Positions 1-8,664 of a stretch of DNA of 46,972 nucleotides are shown here, piece by piece. How positions within the stretch are numbered: position 1 is the stretch's first letter; the number at the start of each line of letters is the position of its first letter. The stretch is from an uncultured bacterium (GTDB lineage: Bacteria; Nitrospirota; Thermodesulfovibrionia; Thermodesulfovibrionales; CALJEL01): the NCBI GenBank assembly GCA_938074335.1, contig CALJEL010000043.1, positions 1-46,972 of the forward strand, given 5' to 3'. A model generated the notes under the pieces. It had not been told where the DNA came from and did not search any database. It was given only the letters and a program-made list of their open reading frames with translations. The position numbers and the translations under genes were made by a program.

Positions 1-30
1 CATCATGATACGATATGTAGTAGGCTCCAT
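1..30 (-). CDS. 5' end of an unidentified gene, cut by the window edge
   Basis: Only the first ten codons (MEPTTYRIMM) lie in the window, read leftward from an ATG at 28-30. A strong Shine-Dalgarno sequence, GAGGAGG on the minus strand (about 36-42), sits six bases before the ATG, which supports a real start. Too little protein is present to assign a family. The ribosome-binding site and start codon lie inside one arm of an inverted repeat (23-87), so translation may be controlled by RNA folding. Confidence 0.45.
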   Translation of the reverse strand, partial: MEPTTYRIMM

Positions 31-87
31 TTTAACCTCCTCTTTTCAGTTTTACGAGATTATACTCCTTTGGAGGTTTATGGAGCC
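23..87 (-). promoter_or_regulatory. Inverted repeat that would sequester SD and start codon
   Basis: On the minus-strand transcript, GGCTCCATAAACCTCC (87-72) can pair with GGAGGTTAAAATGGAGCC (40-23). The two arms are nearly perfect complements, apart from a two-base bulge. The downstream arm contains the GGAGG ribosome-binding site and the ATG of the gene that leaves the window at the left edge. The upstream arm also carries CCTCCAAAGGAG, a competing small hairpin. This looks like a translational switch or thermometer-type leader. The function is inferred from pairing only. Confidence 0.4.
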
Positions 88-100
88 TTTTTAGCTTACA

Positions 101-244
101 TTAATCCTCTTTCTCTAAAACCTCCCTTATGAACTCTTTGAACCTCTTTCTGTAGGCAGTGCCCATACATTTAAGTCTTACCTTAAAGGGGTCAATTTTT
201 ACCTGCCCATTTACGGGGCCCCCCTTAATTTTTTTCTTGAATAT
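101..244 (-). pseudogene. Start-less open frame, possible gene remnant
   Basis: Reading leftward, codons stay open from 244 to a TAA at 101-103 and encode a charged peptide ending FKEFIREVLEKED. A TAA at 245-247 closes the frame upstream. The only ATG is internal at 166, leaving 21 residues. The amino-acid pattern looks protein-like rather than random, with regular Lys/Arg/Glu and hydrophobic spacing. I do not recognise it. It may be the 3' remnant of a gene that once preceded the start-only gene at 1-30. Confidence 0.25.
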
Positions 245-287
245 TTAAGCATATTTTGGGATAATGTATATTGGCAAGGAGATAGAT

Positions 288-1316
288 ATGGGACTTACTT
301 ACAGGGATTCAGGTGTGGATATTGAAGAGGCTGACAGGTTTGTCAGACTCATTACACCTATGGCAAAGTCAACCTTCAGGCCAGAGGTACTTTCTGATAT
401 TGGTTCCTTTAATGCCCTTTTTAAACTTGACCTCAAAAGATATAGACAGCCTGTACTTGTCAGCGGTACAGATGGAGTTGGCACAAAGCTGAAAATTGCC
501 TTCATGCTTAATAAACATGATACAGTTGGAATAGACCTTGTCGCCATGTGTGTTAATGACATCCTTACCTGTGGAGCTGAGCCTTTATTTTTTCTGGACT
601 ATATTGCAACTGGGAAGCTATCTTCAGATAAGGCTGTTGATATTATAAAGGGTATAGCAGAAGGATGCCGTGAGGCTGGTTGCTCACTTATAGGTGGTGA
701 GACTGCTGAGATGCCAGGGTTTTATCAGGAAGGAGAATATGACCTTTGTGGTTTTGCAGTTGGAGTTGTTGAGCAGGATGAGATTATTACAGGTAGAGAT
801 ATTAAAAAAGGAGATCTTATTATTGGCATATCCTCAAATGGATTACACAGCAATGGTTATTCCCTCGTAAGACATATCATTACCAGGAGAGAATTGAGTC
901 TATCTCAATATCTTAATGAGATAGGTATGAGCCTCGGAGAGGAATTACTCAGACCAACAAGAATATATGTAAGGGCCTTCAGGGCATTGAAAGAATCAGC
1001 GATAACAGTAAAAGGTATGGCACATATAACAGGTGGTGGCATTACAGGAAACCTGCCCCGTATCTTTCCTGATGATGTATTTGCAGTAATATATAAGGAT
1101 TCCTGGCCTGTGCCTTTTATCTTCAGGTTTCTTCAGAGACTTGGTGAAGTCCCTGAGGATGAGATGTTCAGGACTTTTAATATGGGAATAGGTTATATTA
1201 TTATTGTGCCTGAAGGGCAGGCAGAGGGAGCTATTGGTATCCTCCGGAAGGCGGGTTATACCGCCTATCAGATCGGTATTATTGAGAAGGGTAACAAGGG
1301 GGTAAGTTATGTATAA
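288..1316 (+). CDS. purM: Phosphoribosylformylglycinamidine cyclo-ligase (AIR synthetase)
   Basis: Catalyses the ATP-dependent closure of FGAM to aminoimidazole ribonucleotide in de novo purine synthesis, in the cytoplasm. The 342-residue length fits the family. Seen: SGTDGVGTK at residues 59-67, VNDILTCGAEP at 89-99, then LIGGETAEMPG and the C-terminal half with HITGGG. I chose the ATG at 288 because AAGGAG (276-281) lies seven bases upstream. An ATG at 264 would add eight non-conserved residues and lacks a good ribosome-binding site. The stop overlaps the next gene by eight bases, so the M23 peptidase gene is probably translationally coupled. Confidence 0.97.
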   Translation: MGLTYRDSGVDIEEADRFVRLITPMAKSTFRPEVLSDIGSFNALFKLDLKRYRQPVLVSGTDGVGTKLKIAFMLNKHDTVGIDLVAMCVNDILTCGAEPLFFLDYIATGKLSSDKAVDIIKGIAEGCREAGCSLIGGETAEMPGFYQEGEYDLCGFAVGVVEQDEIITGRDIKKGDLIIGISSNGLHSNGYSLVRHIITRRELSLSQYLNEIGMSLGEELLRPTRIYVRAFRALKESAITVKGMAHITGGGITGNLPRIFPDDVFAVIYKDSWPVPFIFRFLQRLGEVPEDEMFRTFNMGIGYIIIVPEGQAEGAIGILRKAGYTAYQIGIIEKGNKGVSYV

Positions 1317-2145
1317 GTTAAGGATCTTTCTCAAAAAGGTCTTTACTCCTGTTACTGTTATGCTTGTTCCTCATGCAAGAACAAAACCTGTTGCAATAAA
1401 GGTTCCATTTTCAGTAATAGCAATGGCAGTATTTCTCTGGTGTGCTGGAACTATATATGTTATTTCAATTGCAGTAAAGACCTATGAATATTATGACATG
1501 AAAAATAGGCTATCCTATTTTATGAATCAATTCATTGAGCTCAAGTCCACCATATCATCTCTTCAAAAGGCAGAGGCTGAATTCAGAAAGCTCTTTTCAC
1601 TGAAATCAAAAAAGGATGTCCTTGAGGCTGTGGAGATAACTGACACGGGCTCAGTGGATATGGAGGCATTAAGGAAACAGATTGAGGAGACGGTGGAGAC
1701 TGTAACAGAGATCAAAAAATATCTTTCCGAGCAAAGAGACATCTATCGTTCCACACCGCTTGGATGGCCCGTAAGGGGTGTAATAACCTCCGGTTATGGT
1801 GAAAGGACACATCCCAGATATGGAGAGATAGCCTTTCATTCAGGGATAGACATCTCTGTACCCGTTGGCACTGAAGTGAGGTCAACTGCAGATGGTATAG
1901 TTGTCTTTTCAGGCTGGACAGCAGGAAGTGGCTATACAGTTATCATAGAGCACGGTCATGGCTTCACCACCGCCTATGCCCATAATAAGGAGAATCTTGT
2001 AAAGGTGGGTCAGAGGGTAAAGAGAGGAGATGTAATTGCCCTTTCAGGCAATACAGGGATTACCACAGGGCCTCATGTCCATTATGAGGTGTGGAAAAAC
2101 GGGGCTCATGTGAATCCAATATCTTATCTAAAGGAGAGCTATTGA
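1309..2145 (+). CDS. Membrane-anchored M23 (LytM) metallopeptidase
   Basis: A predicted cell-wall endopeptidase or amidase activator. Residues about 33-56 form one membrane segment and 65-145 a helical, coiled-coil-prone linker. The C-terminal LytM domain (about 150-275) has the zinc ligands H177xxxD181 and H258 of HVHYE, plus H225 in AYAH, so the catalytic set is complete. The domain would sit outside the cytoplasmic membrane. The gene overlaps purM by eight bases and the bactofilin gene start by one base (TGATG). M23 peptidases are often encoded beside bactofilins, for example csd1/ccmA in Helicobacter, where they shape peptidoglycan. I infer the same role here. Confidence 0.93.
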   Translation: MYKLRIFLKKVFTPVTVMLVPHARTKPVAIKVPFSVIAMAVFLWCAGTIYVISIAVKTYEYYDMKNRLSYFMNQFIELKSTISSLQKAEAEFRKLFSLKSKKDVLEAVEITDTGSVDMEALRKQIEETVETVTEIKKYLSEQRDIYRSTPLGWPVRGVITSGYGERTHPRYGEIAFHSGIDISVPVGTEVRSTADGIVVFSGWTAGSGYTVIIEHGHGFTTAYAHNKENLVKVGQRVKRGDVIALSGNTGITTGPHVHYEVWKNGAHVNPISYLKESY

Positions 2146-2513
2146 TGTTTACAAAGAAGCAGCAGGGTGTGGAGACTATTATCGGGCCAGATACCCTTTT
2201 TAAGGGTGAACTGAACTCAAAGGGTACTGTAAGGATTGATGGAGCCTTTGAAGGGACTTTGAATGCTGACTGGATAATCATAGGAGAGGCAGGAAGGGTT
2301 AAAGGAGAGATCAATTCTCGTGGAATAGTTATTGGAGGAAGGGTTGAGGGTAACATAAACTCCACAGAGACAATAGAGATAAAGCATAAGGCACAGGTAA
2401 CAGGTGAGATATGCACCCAGAAACTCTCCATCTCAGAGGGAGCGATCTTTGACGGACATTCCTGTATGCAACAGCAGAAGAAAGAAGCTGAAAAACAGAG
2501 GTCAGAAGGATGA
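2145..2513 (+). CDS. Bactofilin (polymer-forming cytoskeletal protein)
   Basis: A 122-residue protein built from the short beta-helical repeats typical of bactofilins (DUF583/pfam04519): successive turns such as LFKGELNSKGTVRIDG, FEGTLNADWIIIGEAG, VKGEINSRGIVIGG and VEGNINSTETIEI. The tails are short: a polar N-terminus and a Lys/Glu-rich C-terminus. Bactofilins form nucleotide-independent filaments on the inner membrane that position cell-wall enzymes. The ATG at 2145 overlaps the stop of the upstream M23 gene and follows AAGGAGAG, so it was preferred over an in-frame upstream ATG at 2091 that lies inside the peptidase gene. The pairing suggests a shape or division module. Confidence 0.93.
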   Translation: MFTKKQQGVETIIGPDTLFKGELNSKGTVRIDGAFEGTLNADWIIIGEAGRVKGEINSRGIVIGGRVEGNINSTETIEIKHKAQVTGEICTQKLSISEGAIFDGHSCMQQQKKEAEKQRSEG

Positions 2514-2554
2514 AGTTTAAATGTGCCTTTGCCACTGATCTCCTCTGATACCCC

Positions 2555-4531
2555 ATGCGAGAAAGGATATACAGGACAAATCTTTCTCTTTCTGATGCAG
2601 AGGAACTCTGGTTTAAGGCCCTGAGGGAGAAGGTTTTCCCACATCTCTGTCCCCTTCCAGAAGAAAAGATAGATACCGCCATCTCAAAAGGAAGGATTAC
2701 CTCAAGACCTGTGTGGGCAAGGATAAGTTCTCCATTCTTTCATTCCTCAGCAGTTGATGGTTATTGCCTGAGATTTGCTGATTCTGTTACTGCCTCTGAA
2801 AGAAATCCAGTCTATATACAGATTGGTAAGGATTGTTTCAGGGTTGATACAGGTGACCCCATTCCGCCTGATATGAATGCAGTGGTTATGATAGAGGATG
2901 TAAATGTTGTCAATAAAGATGGTAAGGAATTTATAGAAATAAGAGAGGCACTTACACCCTGGCAGAATGTGAGGATCGCTGGAGAGGATATCGTACAGGG
3001 TGAATTAATAATCTCAGAAAACGAAAGAATAACTGCCTTTCATGTGGGTGCAATGCTCGCCTCACAGAACAGGGAGATCTGGGTAAGAAAAAAACCGACT
3101 GTCCTTATCGTCCCAACAGGCACCGAGATAGTGGAGCCTGGTTCAGAACTTAAACCCGGAGATATCATTGAATTTAATTCAAGGTTTCTTGGTGGTCTTA
3201 TAGAAGAGACAGGCGCTGAGGTTAAGCGCTATGATATCGTCCCTGATGATAGGGATATCCTCAGGAAGACAATTCTGAAAAATATTCCAGATGTGGAAGT
3301 TCTTCTCCTTATAGGTGGTTCCTCCCTTGGAAGAGAAGACTTTGTTGAAGATGTGGTTGCCGAAATTGGAGAGGTGATACTCCATGGAGTAAATATAAAA
3401 CCAGGTAAACCTGTTTTACTCGGTATTGTTCAGAATAAACCTGTAATCGGCATTCCTGGATATCCTGTCTCTGCCTTTATAGCCTTTGAGCTTTTTGTAA
3501 GGCCTTTGCTTTATAGGCTTCAGTCCATGGAACCACCAGAGAGAGAGGAGATAGAGGCGATCCTTTCAAGAAACATTGCCTCCCCACTTGGCCTTGAAGA
3601 ATTTATAAGGGTCAAGATAGGTTCTGTCTCAGGTAAGTATATAGCCACCCCTCTTGCAAGGGGAGCCGGGTTGATGATGTCCCTTGTCAGGGCAGACGGT
3701 ATCCTTCAGATACCAGCAGGCAGTGAGGGTGTAGAGGCAGGTTCAAGGATAATGGTAAGGCTTTTCAGGGATAAAAAGGAACTTTTAAATACCATTGTAT
3801 TTATAGGCAGTCATGATAATACTATTGACCTTCTTCACAATTTTCTTAAGAGACATTATCCCTCCTTGAGTCTTTCTTCTGCAAATGTTGGTTCAATGGG
3901 TGGGCTCATTGCCCTCAGAAGAAGGGAATGCCATATAGCAGGTACACATCTTCTTGATGAGGAGACAGGTGAATATAATATCCCCTATGTGAAGAGACTT
4001 CTTCAGGGAGAATCCCTGGTCATGGTCAATCTTGTATACAGGCAGCAGGGACTGATTGTTAAAAAAGGTAATCCAAAGGTAATAAAGGGCTTTGAAGACC
4101 TTACAAGGGATGATGTGCTTTTTGTTAACAGGCAGAGGGGTTCAGGCACAAGGCTCCTTCTTGATAAACACCTCAGAGAACTCGGAATTGATCCTTCGCA
4201 GATAAAAGGTTATGAAGTGGAGGATTTTACCCACATGGCTGTTGCATCAAAGGTTGCTACAGGAGTGGCGGATGTAGCACTTGGCATATATTCAGCGGCA
4301 AGGGCACTGGATCTGGACTTTATCCCTGTGGCAGAGGAGAGATACGATCTTGTCATACTTCAGGAGTCCTTAAGCCTTCCAATGGTGGAGGCACTTCTCA
4401 ATATCATAAAAAATAATCAGGAATTTAAAAAGGCGGTTCAATCCCTTGGAGGATATGATACAAGGGATATGGGTAAGGTTATCATGCAAACTCTTCCCTT
4501 GAAAGGTCTTTCAGGGTCGGTAGCTCTGTAA
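2555..4531 (+). CDS. moeA: MoeA molybdopterin molybdenumtransferase fused to a PBP-like domain
   Basis: Residues 1 to about 405 are MoeA, which inserts molybdate (or tungstate) into adenylylated molybdopterin. Seen: SAVDGYCLR near residue 67, VPTGTEIVEPG, IGGSSLGRED, HGVNIKPGKPVLLG and GIPGYPVSAFIAFELF. From about 410 to 658 there is a periplasmic-binding-protein-like domain (pfam12727 type): FIGSHDNTIDLL, GSMGGLIALRRRECHIAG, NRQRGSGTRLLLD and VADVALGIYSAA. The fusion is known in archaea and anaerobic bacteria, where the second domain is thought to bind molybdate or tungstate. The 3' end runs 50 bases into the convergent scpB gene. No other cofactor gene is adjacent. Confidence 0.93.
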   Translation: MRERIYRTNLSLSDAEELWFKALREKVFPHLCPLPEEKIDTAISKGRITSRPVWARISSPFFHSSAVDGYCLRFADSVTASERNPVYIQIGKDCFRVDTGDPIPPDMNAVVMIEDVNVVNKDGKEFIEIREALTPWQNVRIAGEDIVQGELIISENERITAFHVGAMLASQNREIWVRKKPTVLIVPTGTEIVEPGSELKPGDIIEFNSRFLGGLIEETGAEVKRYDIVPDDRDILRKTILKNIPDVEVLLLIGGSSLGREDFVEDVVAEIGEVILHGVNIKPGKPVLLGIVQNKPVIGIPGYPVSAFIAFELFVRPLLYRLQSMEPPEREEIEAILSRNIASPLGLEEFIRVKIGSVSGKYIATPLARGAGLMMSLVRADGILQIPAGSEGVEAGSRIMVRLFRDKKELLNTIVFIGSHDNTIDLLHNFLKRHYPSLSLSSANVGSMGGLIALRRRECHIAGTHLLDEETGEYNIPYVKRLLQGESLVMVNLVYRQQGLIVKKGNPKVIKGFEDLTRDDVLFVNRQRGSGTRLLLDKHLRELGIDPSQIKGYEVEDFTHMAVASKVATGVADVALGIYSAARALDLDFIPVAEERYDLVILQESLSLPMVEALLNIIKNNQEFKKAVQSLGGYDTRDMGKVIMQTLPLKGLSGSVAL

Positions 4532-5012
4532 GGTCCTTGAGGCCAAAATATTCAAGGAATTCCTTTGTTGTTCCGTATAGAAAGGGTCTTCCTGGTGCCT
4601 CTTTCTTACCTACTATCCTGATAAGTCTTTTTTCAAGGAGTGTCTTTATTGCGCCATCGGAATTTACTCCTCTTATCTCATCTATCTCTGCCTTTATAAT
4701 GGGCTGTTTATAGGCTATTATGGCAAGGGTCTCAAGGGCAGCCATTGATAACCTTGTCTGGCTAACTGTCCTTTTGACCTTTTTAACCCATTCAGCATAT
4801 TGAGGGTTTGTAATCATCTGATAGCCACCTGCTATCTCTTTTATTATTACGCCCCCATTTCTTACATCATACTCCATGATTAATTCATCAAGGAGGGCTT
4901 TTATCTCCTCTTCAGGATATCCTGTTATCTCCTTCATGGAGGAGATGCTGAGGGGTTCTCCTGAGGCGAAGATCAGTAATTCAAGTATGTCTTTTTTCTC
5001 TTTGTTATCCAT
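4482..5012 (-). CDS. scpB: Segregation and condensation protein B
   Basis: ScpB joins ScpA and SMC in the bacterial condensin complex. The 176-residue length and two winged-helix domains fit the family; ETLAIIAYKQPIIKAEIDEI, RGVNSDGAIKTLLEKRLIRI and GRPFLYGTTKEFLEYFGL are the usual signature stretches. It stands alone: no scpA lies upstream, and repeat A begins about 50 bases before its start. There is no clear Shine-Dalgarno before the ATG. An AT-rich TATATT about 9-15 bases upstream hints at a very short leader. The 3' end overlaps moeA by 50 bases, so the two genes converge. Confidence 0.93.
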   Translation of the reverse strand: MDNKEKKDILELLIFASGEPLSISSMKEITGYPEEEIKALLDELIMEYDVRNGGVIIKEIAGGYQMITNPQYAEWVKKVKRTVSQTRLSMAALETLAIIAYKQPIIKAEIDEIRGVNSDGAIKTLLEKRLIRIVGKKEAPGRPFLYGTTKEFLEYFGLKDLTELPTLKDLSREEFA

Positions 5013-5063
5013 GAAAAATAATATAACATACAGCGGCAGCGAAGTAACAGTCTCAAGTTCAAT

Positions 5064-5342
5064 CCCTATTTTGCCGATACCCTACTGGCAGGCTGCCTCA
5101 AAGTAGTGCTACAGTGCGACAGCACACCTGACGGTGAAGTGAGTTAGGGATTAGTGAATTAGTGAATTAGTGAATTAGTGAATTAGAAAATACTAACTCA
5201 CTAACTCACTAACTCACTTGCATACTAACTCACTACTTTAACTCACTTGCATACTAACTCACTACTTTAGCTCTGTCGCACTACTAAGGTGTCGCTATAA
5301 AGGCCTTTTGGCATACTGCATTACTCTCTCAGCAGTTTAGGG
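5064..5342. repeat. Dispersed hairpin repeat, copy A
   Basis: Fills the gap between scpB and gltX. The left end is CCCTATTTTGCCGATACC, and the right end (read inverted) is CCCTAAACTGCTGAGAGAG. The 5' arm contains repeated TTAGTGAA units (5139-5186) and the 3' arm contains ACTAACTC/CTAACTCAC units (5189-5266). The two arms are complementary and would form one long hairpin. The left 55 bases recur inverted at 32640-32693. A 57-base stretch (5111-5167) recurs identically at 46103-46159. The right 65 bases match copy C. No open frame runs through it. Confidence 0.75.
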
Positions 5343-5394
5343 GTTATCCTTATCACTTGCCCGTTAAGTTAGCAATCTGCTATATTCAATAACT

Positions 5395-6804
5395 ATGAGT
5401 TCAAAGGTAAGGGTAAGATTTGCTCCAAGTCCTACAGGTCATCTTCATATTGGTGGTGCACGGACAGCACTCTTTAACTGGCTCTTTGCCAGACACAATA
5501 AGGGTGTTTTTATCCTGAGGATCGAGGATACAGACAGAAGCCGTTCAACAGAGGAATATATTGAGGCTATTATTGAGGGAATGAAGTGGCTCGGGCTTGA
5601 CTGGGACGAGGGACCATACAGGCAGACAGACAGGCTTGAGATTTATAAGAGTTATGTCAATAAACTTTTAAAGGAGAACAAGGCCTATTATTGCTATTGC
5701 TCACCTGAGGAGCTTGAGGAAAGAAGGCGGCTTGCCCTTGCACAGGGAAAGCCCCCAAAGTATGATGGCCGCTGCAGAGAACTTAAAGAACCGGTTCCCG
5801 GAAGGATCCCTGCTGTCAGGTTCAAGATGCCGCAGGCCGGTACTACAGTAGTGGATGATCTTATAAGGGGAAGGGTTAGCTTTGATAATGAGCAGCTTGA
5901 TGATTTTATAATAATGCGTTCAGATGGCACTCCCACATATAATTTCTGCGTGGTGGTGGATGATGTTGATATGCGGATAACCCATGTAATAAGGGGTGAT
6001 GACCATCTTAATAACACACCAAAGCAGATACAGATATACAGGGCCTTGAATTATGAGATACCTCAGTTTGCTCATCTGCCCATGATACTCGGGGCAGATA
6101 AAACAAGGCTCAGCAAGCGTCATGGTGCAACCTCTGTTATGGCCTATAAGGAGATGGGTTATCTTCCCGAGGCCTTACTGAATTATCTTGTCAGGCTTGG
6201 CTGGTCTTATAAGGATCAGGAGATATTCTCAAAGGAAGAGTTGATTGAGAAGTTTAGCCTTGAAAATATCGGTAAGTCTGCTGCTGTCTTTAATCCTGAA
6301 AAACTTCTCTGGCTTAACAGCCATTACATAAATGCCTCTACACCTGAAAGACTCTATGAGCTTGTAAGGCCCTTTCTTATAAAGGAAGGTATTATAAAAG
6401 AAGATACAGAGATAGATATACAGTGGATATCAAAGGCAATTGCCACACTAAAGGAAAGGTCAAGGACACTTGTAGAGCTTGCAAATTCCCTCAGATATTA
6501 CATCATTGATGATATAGAGATTGATGAGGAGGCAAAAGAGAAGTTTATAAATGAAAAAACAATTGGTTATCTAAGACGGGTGAGGGAGCTTCTTTCTGGC
6601 ATGGATGGTTTTGAAAGTAAAACCCTTGAAGAGGCATTCAAAAAACTTATCAGTGAATTAGGAGTAAAGCTTTCAGAGGTTGCCCAGCCGTTGAGGGTAG
6701 CAATCACAGGAAAAACAGTGAGCCCTCCAATATTTGATGTGCTTTCAGTAATCGGTAAGGAAAGGACACTCAGGCGTCTTGACAGGGTCATAAAGACTTT
6801 ATAG
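5395..6804 (+). CDS. gltX: Glutamyl-tRNA synthetase
   Basis: A class I aminoacyl-tRNA synthetase that charges tRNA-Glu (or both tRNA-Glu and tRNA-Gln in organisms using the amidotransferase route). The 469-residue length is normal. The HIGH motif is HLHIG at residues 16-20 and the KMSKS-type motif is RLSKRHG at 238-244. A zinc-site pattern, C100-x-C102 with Y123 and C127, matches the E. coli Cys-x-Cys...Tyr-x3-Cys arrangement. The C-terminal helical anticodon-binding region follows. gpsA starts two bases after the stop, so the genes are probably co-transcribed. Confidence 0.97.
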   Translation: MSSKVRVRFAPSPTGHLHIGGARTALFNWLFARHNKGVFILRIEDTDRSRSTEEYIEAIIEGMKWLGLDWDEGPYRQTDRLEIYKSYVNKLLKENKAYYCYCSPEELEERRRLALAQGKPPKYDGRCRELKEPVPGRIPAVRFKMPQAGTTVVDDLIRGRVSFDNEQLDDFIIMRSDGTPTYNFCVVVDDVDMRITHVIRGDDHLNNTPKQIQIYRALNYEIPQFAHLPMILGADKTRLSKRHGATSVMAYKEMGYLPEALLNYLVRLGWSYKDQEIFSKEELIEKFSLENIGKSAAVFNPEKLLWLNSHYINASTPERLYELVRPFLIKEGIIKEDTEIDIQWISKAIATLKERSRTLVELANSLRYYIIDDIEIDEEAKEKFINEKTIGYLRRVRELLSGMDGFESKTLEEAFKKLISELGVKLSEVAQPLRVAITGKTVSPPIFDVLSVIGKERTLRRLDRVIKTL

Positions 6805-6806
6805 CC

Positions 6807-7802
6807 ATGGGTTATATATCTGTCATAGGTGCGGGTAACTGGGGTACTACTATAGCATGCCATATTGCAAAAAAAGACTATGATATCTCTCTCTGGGTCT
6901 ATGAGCCTGAACTTGCAGAGATTATAAAGAATACAAGAAGGAATCAGTGGTATCTGCCAGATGTCCCCATTCCCGAACATGTGAGGATTACCACAGACCT
7001 TCAGGATGCAATTAATAAAGCAAGGTTTGTTATAAACGCTGTCCCCACCCAGTTTATAAGGAATGTATTTTCACAGCCCCTTAAATTTGGTTCCGATACA
7101 GTGATAATAAATCTCTCAAAGGGCATAGAAAGGGAAACCCTTCTAACACCTTCTGAGATATTAAAGGAACTCACAGGTCTTGAGGTTGTTGTGCTTTCAG
7201 GACCGAGTTTTGCAAAGGAGGTCTCAAAGGGGCTGCCCACTGCAGTAACACTTGCCACAGGAAACAGACATCAGGGTCTTCTTATCCAGGATATACTGAG
7301 TTCAGATAGATTCAGGGTATATCTTCATGATGACCTCTTAGGTGTTGAGATAGGAGGTGCGCTCAAAAATGTTATAGCCATTGCCTCCGGGATATCGGAT
7401 GGTCTTGGTCTTGGAGCTAATGCCAGGGCATCCTTAATAACAAGAGGTCTTGCCGAGATAACAAGACTCGGGGTTGCCATGGGTGCAAATCCCAGGACAT
7501 TCTCGGGTCTGAGCGGGGTAGGAGATCTGATCCTTACATGCACAAGCAATCTCTCAAGGAATTATACCCTTGGATACAGGCTCGGCAGGGGTGAAAAGCT
7601 GAGGGATATACTTAGCGGGATGCGTGAGGTTGCAGAAGGAGTCCCCACAGCTGAGTCTGCCTGTAAACTTGCTGAGAGATATTCTGTGGAGATGCCAATA
7701 ACTGAAAAAGTTTATGAGATTCTCTACAAAGAGAAATCTCCTCAGATTGCCCTGAGGGAGCTCATGACGAGACCACTCAGGGAGGAATTTCCTGAGGCAT
7801 GA
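6807..7802 (+). CDS. gpsA: NAD(P)H-dependent glycerol-3-phosphate dehydrogenase
   Basis: Reduces dihydroxyacetone phosphate to sn-glycerol 3-phosphate for phospholipid synthesis. The 331-residue protein starts with the Rossmann motif GAGNWGT (residues 8-14). It then shows INAVPTQFIR, LSKGIE, LSGPSFAKEV, and EIGGALKNVIAIASGI with the catalytic lysine, followed by the helical C-terminal domain (GLSGVGDLILTCTSNLSRN). It follows gltX directly and overlaps larB by four bases (ATGA), so it is mid-operon. Confidence 0.97.
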   Translation: MGYISVIGAGNWGTTIACHIAKKDYDISLWVYEPELAEIIKNTRRNQWYLPDVPIPEHVRITTDLQDAINKARFVINAVPTQFIRNVFSQPLKFGSDTVIINLSKGIERETLLTPSEILKELTGLEVVVLSGPSFAKEVSKGLPTAVTLATGNRHQGLLIQDILSSDRFRVYLHDDLLGVEIGGALKNVIAIASGISDGLGLGANARASLITRGLAEITRLGVAMGANPRTFSGLSGVGDLILTCTSNLSRNYTLGYRLGRGEKLRDILSGMREVAEGVPTAESACKLAERYSVEMPITEKVYEILYKEKSPQIALRELMTRPLREEFPEA

Positions 7803-8539
7803 ACAGGACTGAATTACTTAAGATACTCAAGGATGTCAGCTTATTAAAAATCACTCCAGAAGAGGCTTACAGGAGACTACAGCATCTTCCCTATGAAGAC
7901 CTCAAGATTGCAAGGATAGATCATCATAGAGAACTCCTTTCAGGTATTCCAGAGGTAATCTTTGCTAAGGGCAAGGCCCCTGATGAGGTTGTTACTATTG
8001 CACGAAATATCTTTAAAAGGCATGGTAGATTTTTGATCACAAAGGCAACAAAGGAGATACACAAAAGGCTCAGGATTAAAGGTGCAAGATTTTATGAAAG
8101 GAGCGGTGCTATTGTTGCTGGTAATCCCTCTGATAAGATTGGAGATGTTCTGATACTCACAGCAGGGACATCTGACATAGGTGTTGCTGAGGAGGCAAAG
8201 GTCACAGCAGAATTCCTTGGAAGTCATGTTGAGACACTTTATGATATAGGTATAGCAGGTCTTCACAGGGTTGTGGAACATCTTGACAGATTTAAAAAGG
8301 CAAGGGCAATTATAGTAATTGCCGGGATGGAAGGTGCACTCCCGAGTGTTGTGGCAGCACTCACTGATAAGCCAGTTATAGGTGTTCCTACCTCATCAGG
8401 ATATGGAATGAGCCTGGGTGGGATAGCAGCACTTCTTGGGATGCTAAATTCCTGTGTGCCTGGTGTGGCTGTGATGAACATTGACAATGGCTTTGGAGCT
8501 GCCTGCCTTGCCCACAGGATAAACATACTTAAGCGGTAA
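7799..8539 (+). CDS. larB: LarB-type nicotinate adenine dinucleotide carboxylase/hydrolase
   Basis: A PurE-related protein of 246 residues. LarB carboxylates nicotinic acid adenine dinucleotide in the first step of nickel-pincer cofactor synthesis for lactate racemase-type enzymes. The N-terminal helical region (1 to about 90) carries RIDHHRELLSGIPEVIFAKGK. The PurE-like part includes ILTAGTSDIGVAEEA, IAGMEGALPSVVA, IGVPTSSGYGMSLGGIAALL and NIDNGFGAACLAHRI. LarC and LarE are not in the window. The first codon overlaps gpsA, so expression is coupled to a lipid gene. The nickel-cofactor role rests on family knowledge. Confidence 0.9.
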   Translation: MNRTELLKILKDVSLLKITPEEAYRRLQHLPYEDLKIARIDHHRELLSGIPEVIFAKGKAPDEVVTIARNIFKRHGRFLITKATKEIHKRLRIKGARFYERSGAIVAGNPSDKIGDVLILTAGTSDIGVAEEAKVTAEFLGSHVETLYDIGIAGLHRVVEHLDRFKKARAIIVIAGMEGALPSVVAALTDKPVIGVPTSSGYGMSLGGIAALLGMLNSCVPGVAVMNIDNGFGAACLAHRINILKR

Positions 8540-8595
8540 ATATCATGATGTAATGACTTTTTAATTTATAAGAGCGGTGCCGCTGAAAGGTTTGC

Positions 8596-8625
8596 TTGAC
8601 AAAAATTCTTTATAACCAATAAAAT
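8596..8625 (+). promoter_or_regulatory. Sigma-70-type promoter for trxA
   Basis: TTGACA (8596-8601) and TAAAAT (8620-8625), spaced by 18 bases, stand about 40 bases before the thioredoxin start. GGAGG (8656-8660) is the ribosome-binding site. The gap after larB has no other recognisable feature except a small GC hairpin (AGCGG TG CCGCT) near 8574-8585. Confidence 0.65.
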
Positions 8626-8664
8626 AATTTACTTCTTAAAAACTAATCAATTCGGAGGTTCTTT

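Noticed and set aside
4876-5106. Plus-strand open frame opposite the scpB start
   Set aside because: It is the shadow of scpB running into repeat A, with no ribosome-binding site or protein-like pattern.
5139-5266. Tandem short repeats that might suggest a CRISPR array
   Set aside because: Units are 8-9 bases and directly contiguous with no unique spacers; they form the arms of a single long hairpin, and no cas genes are present.
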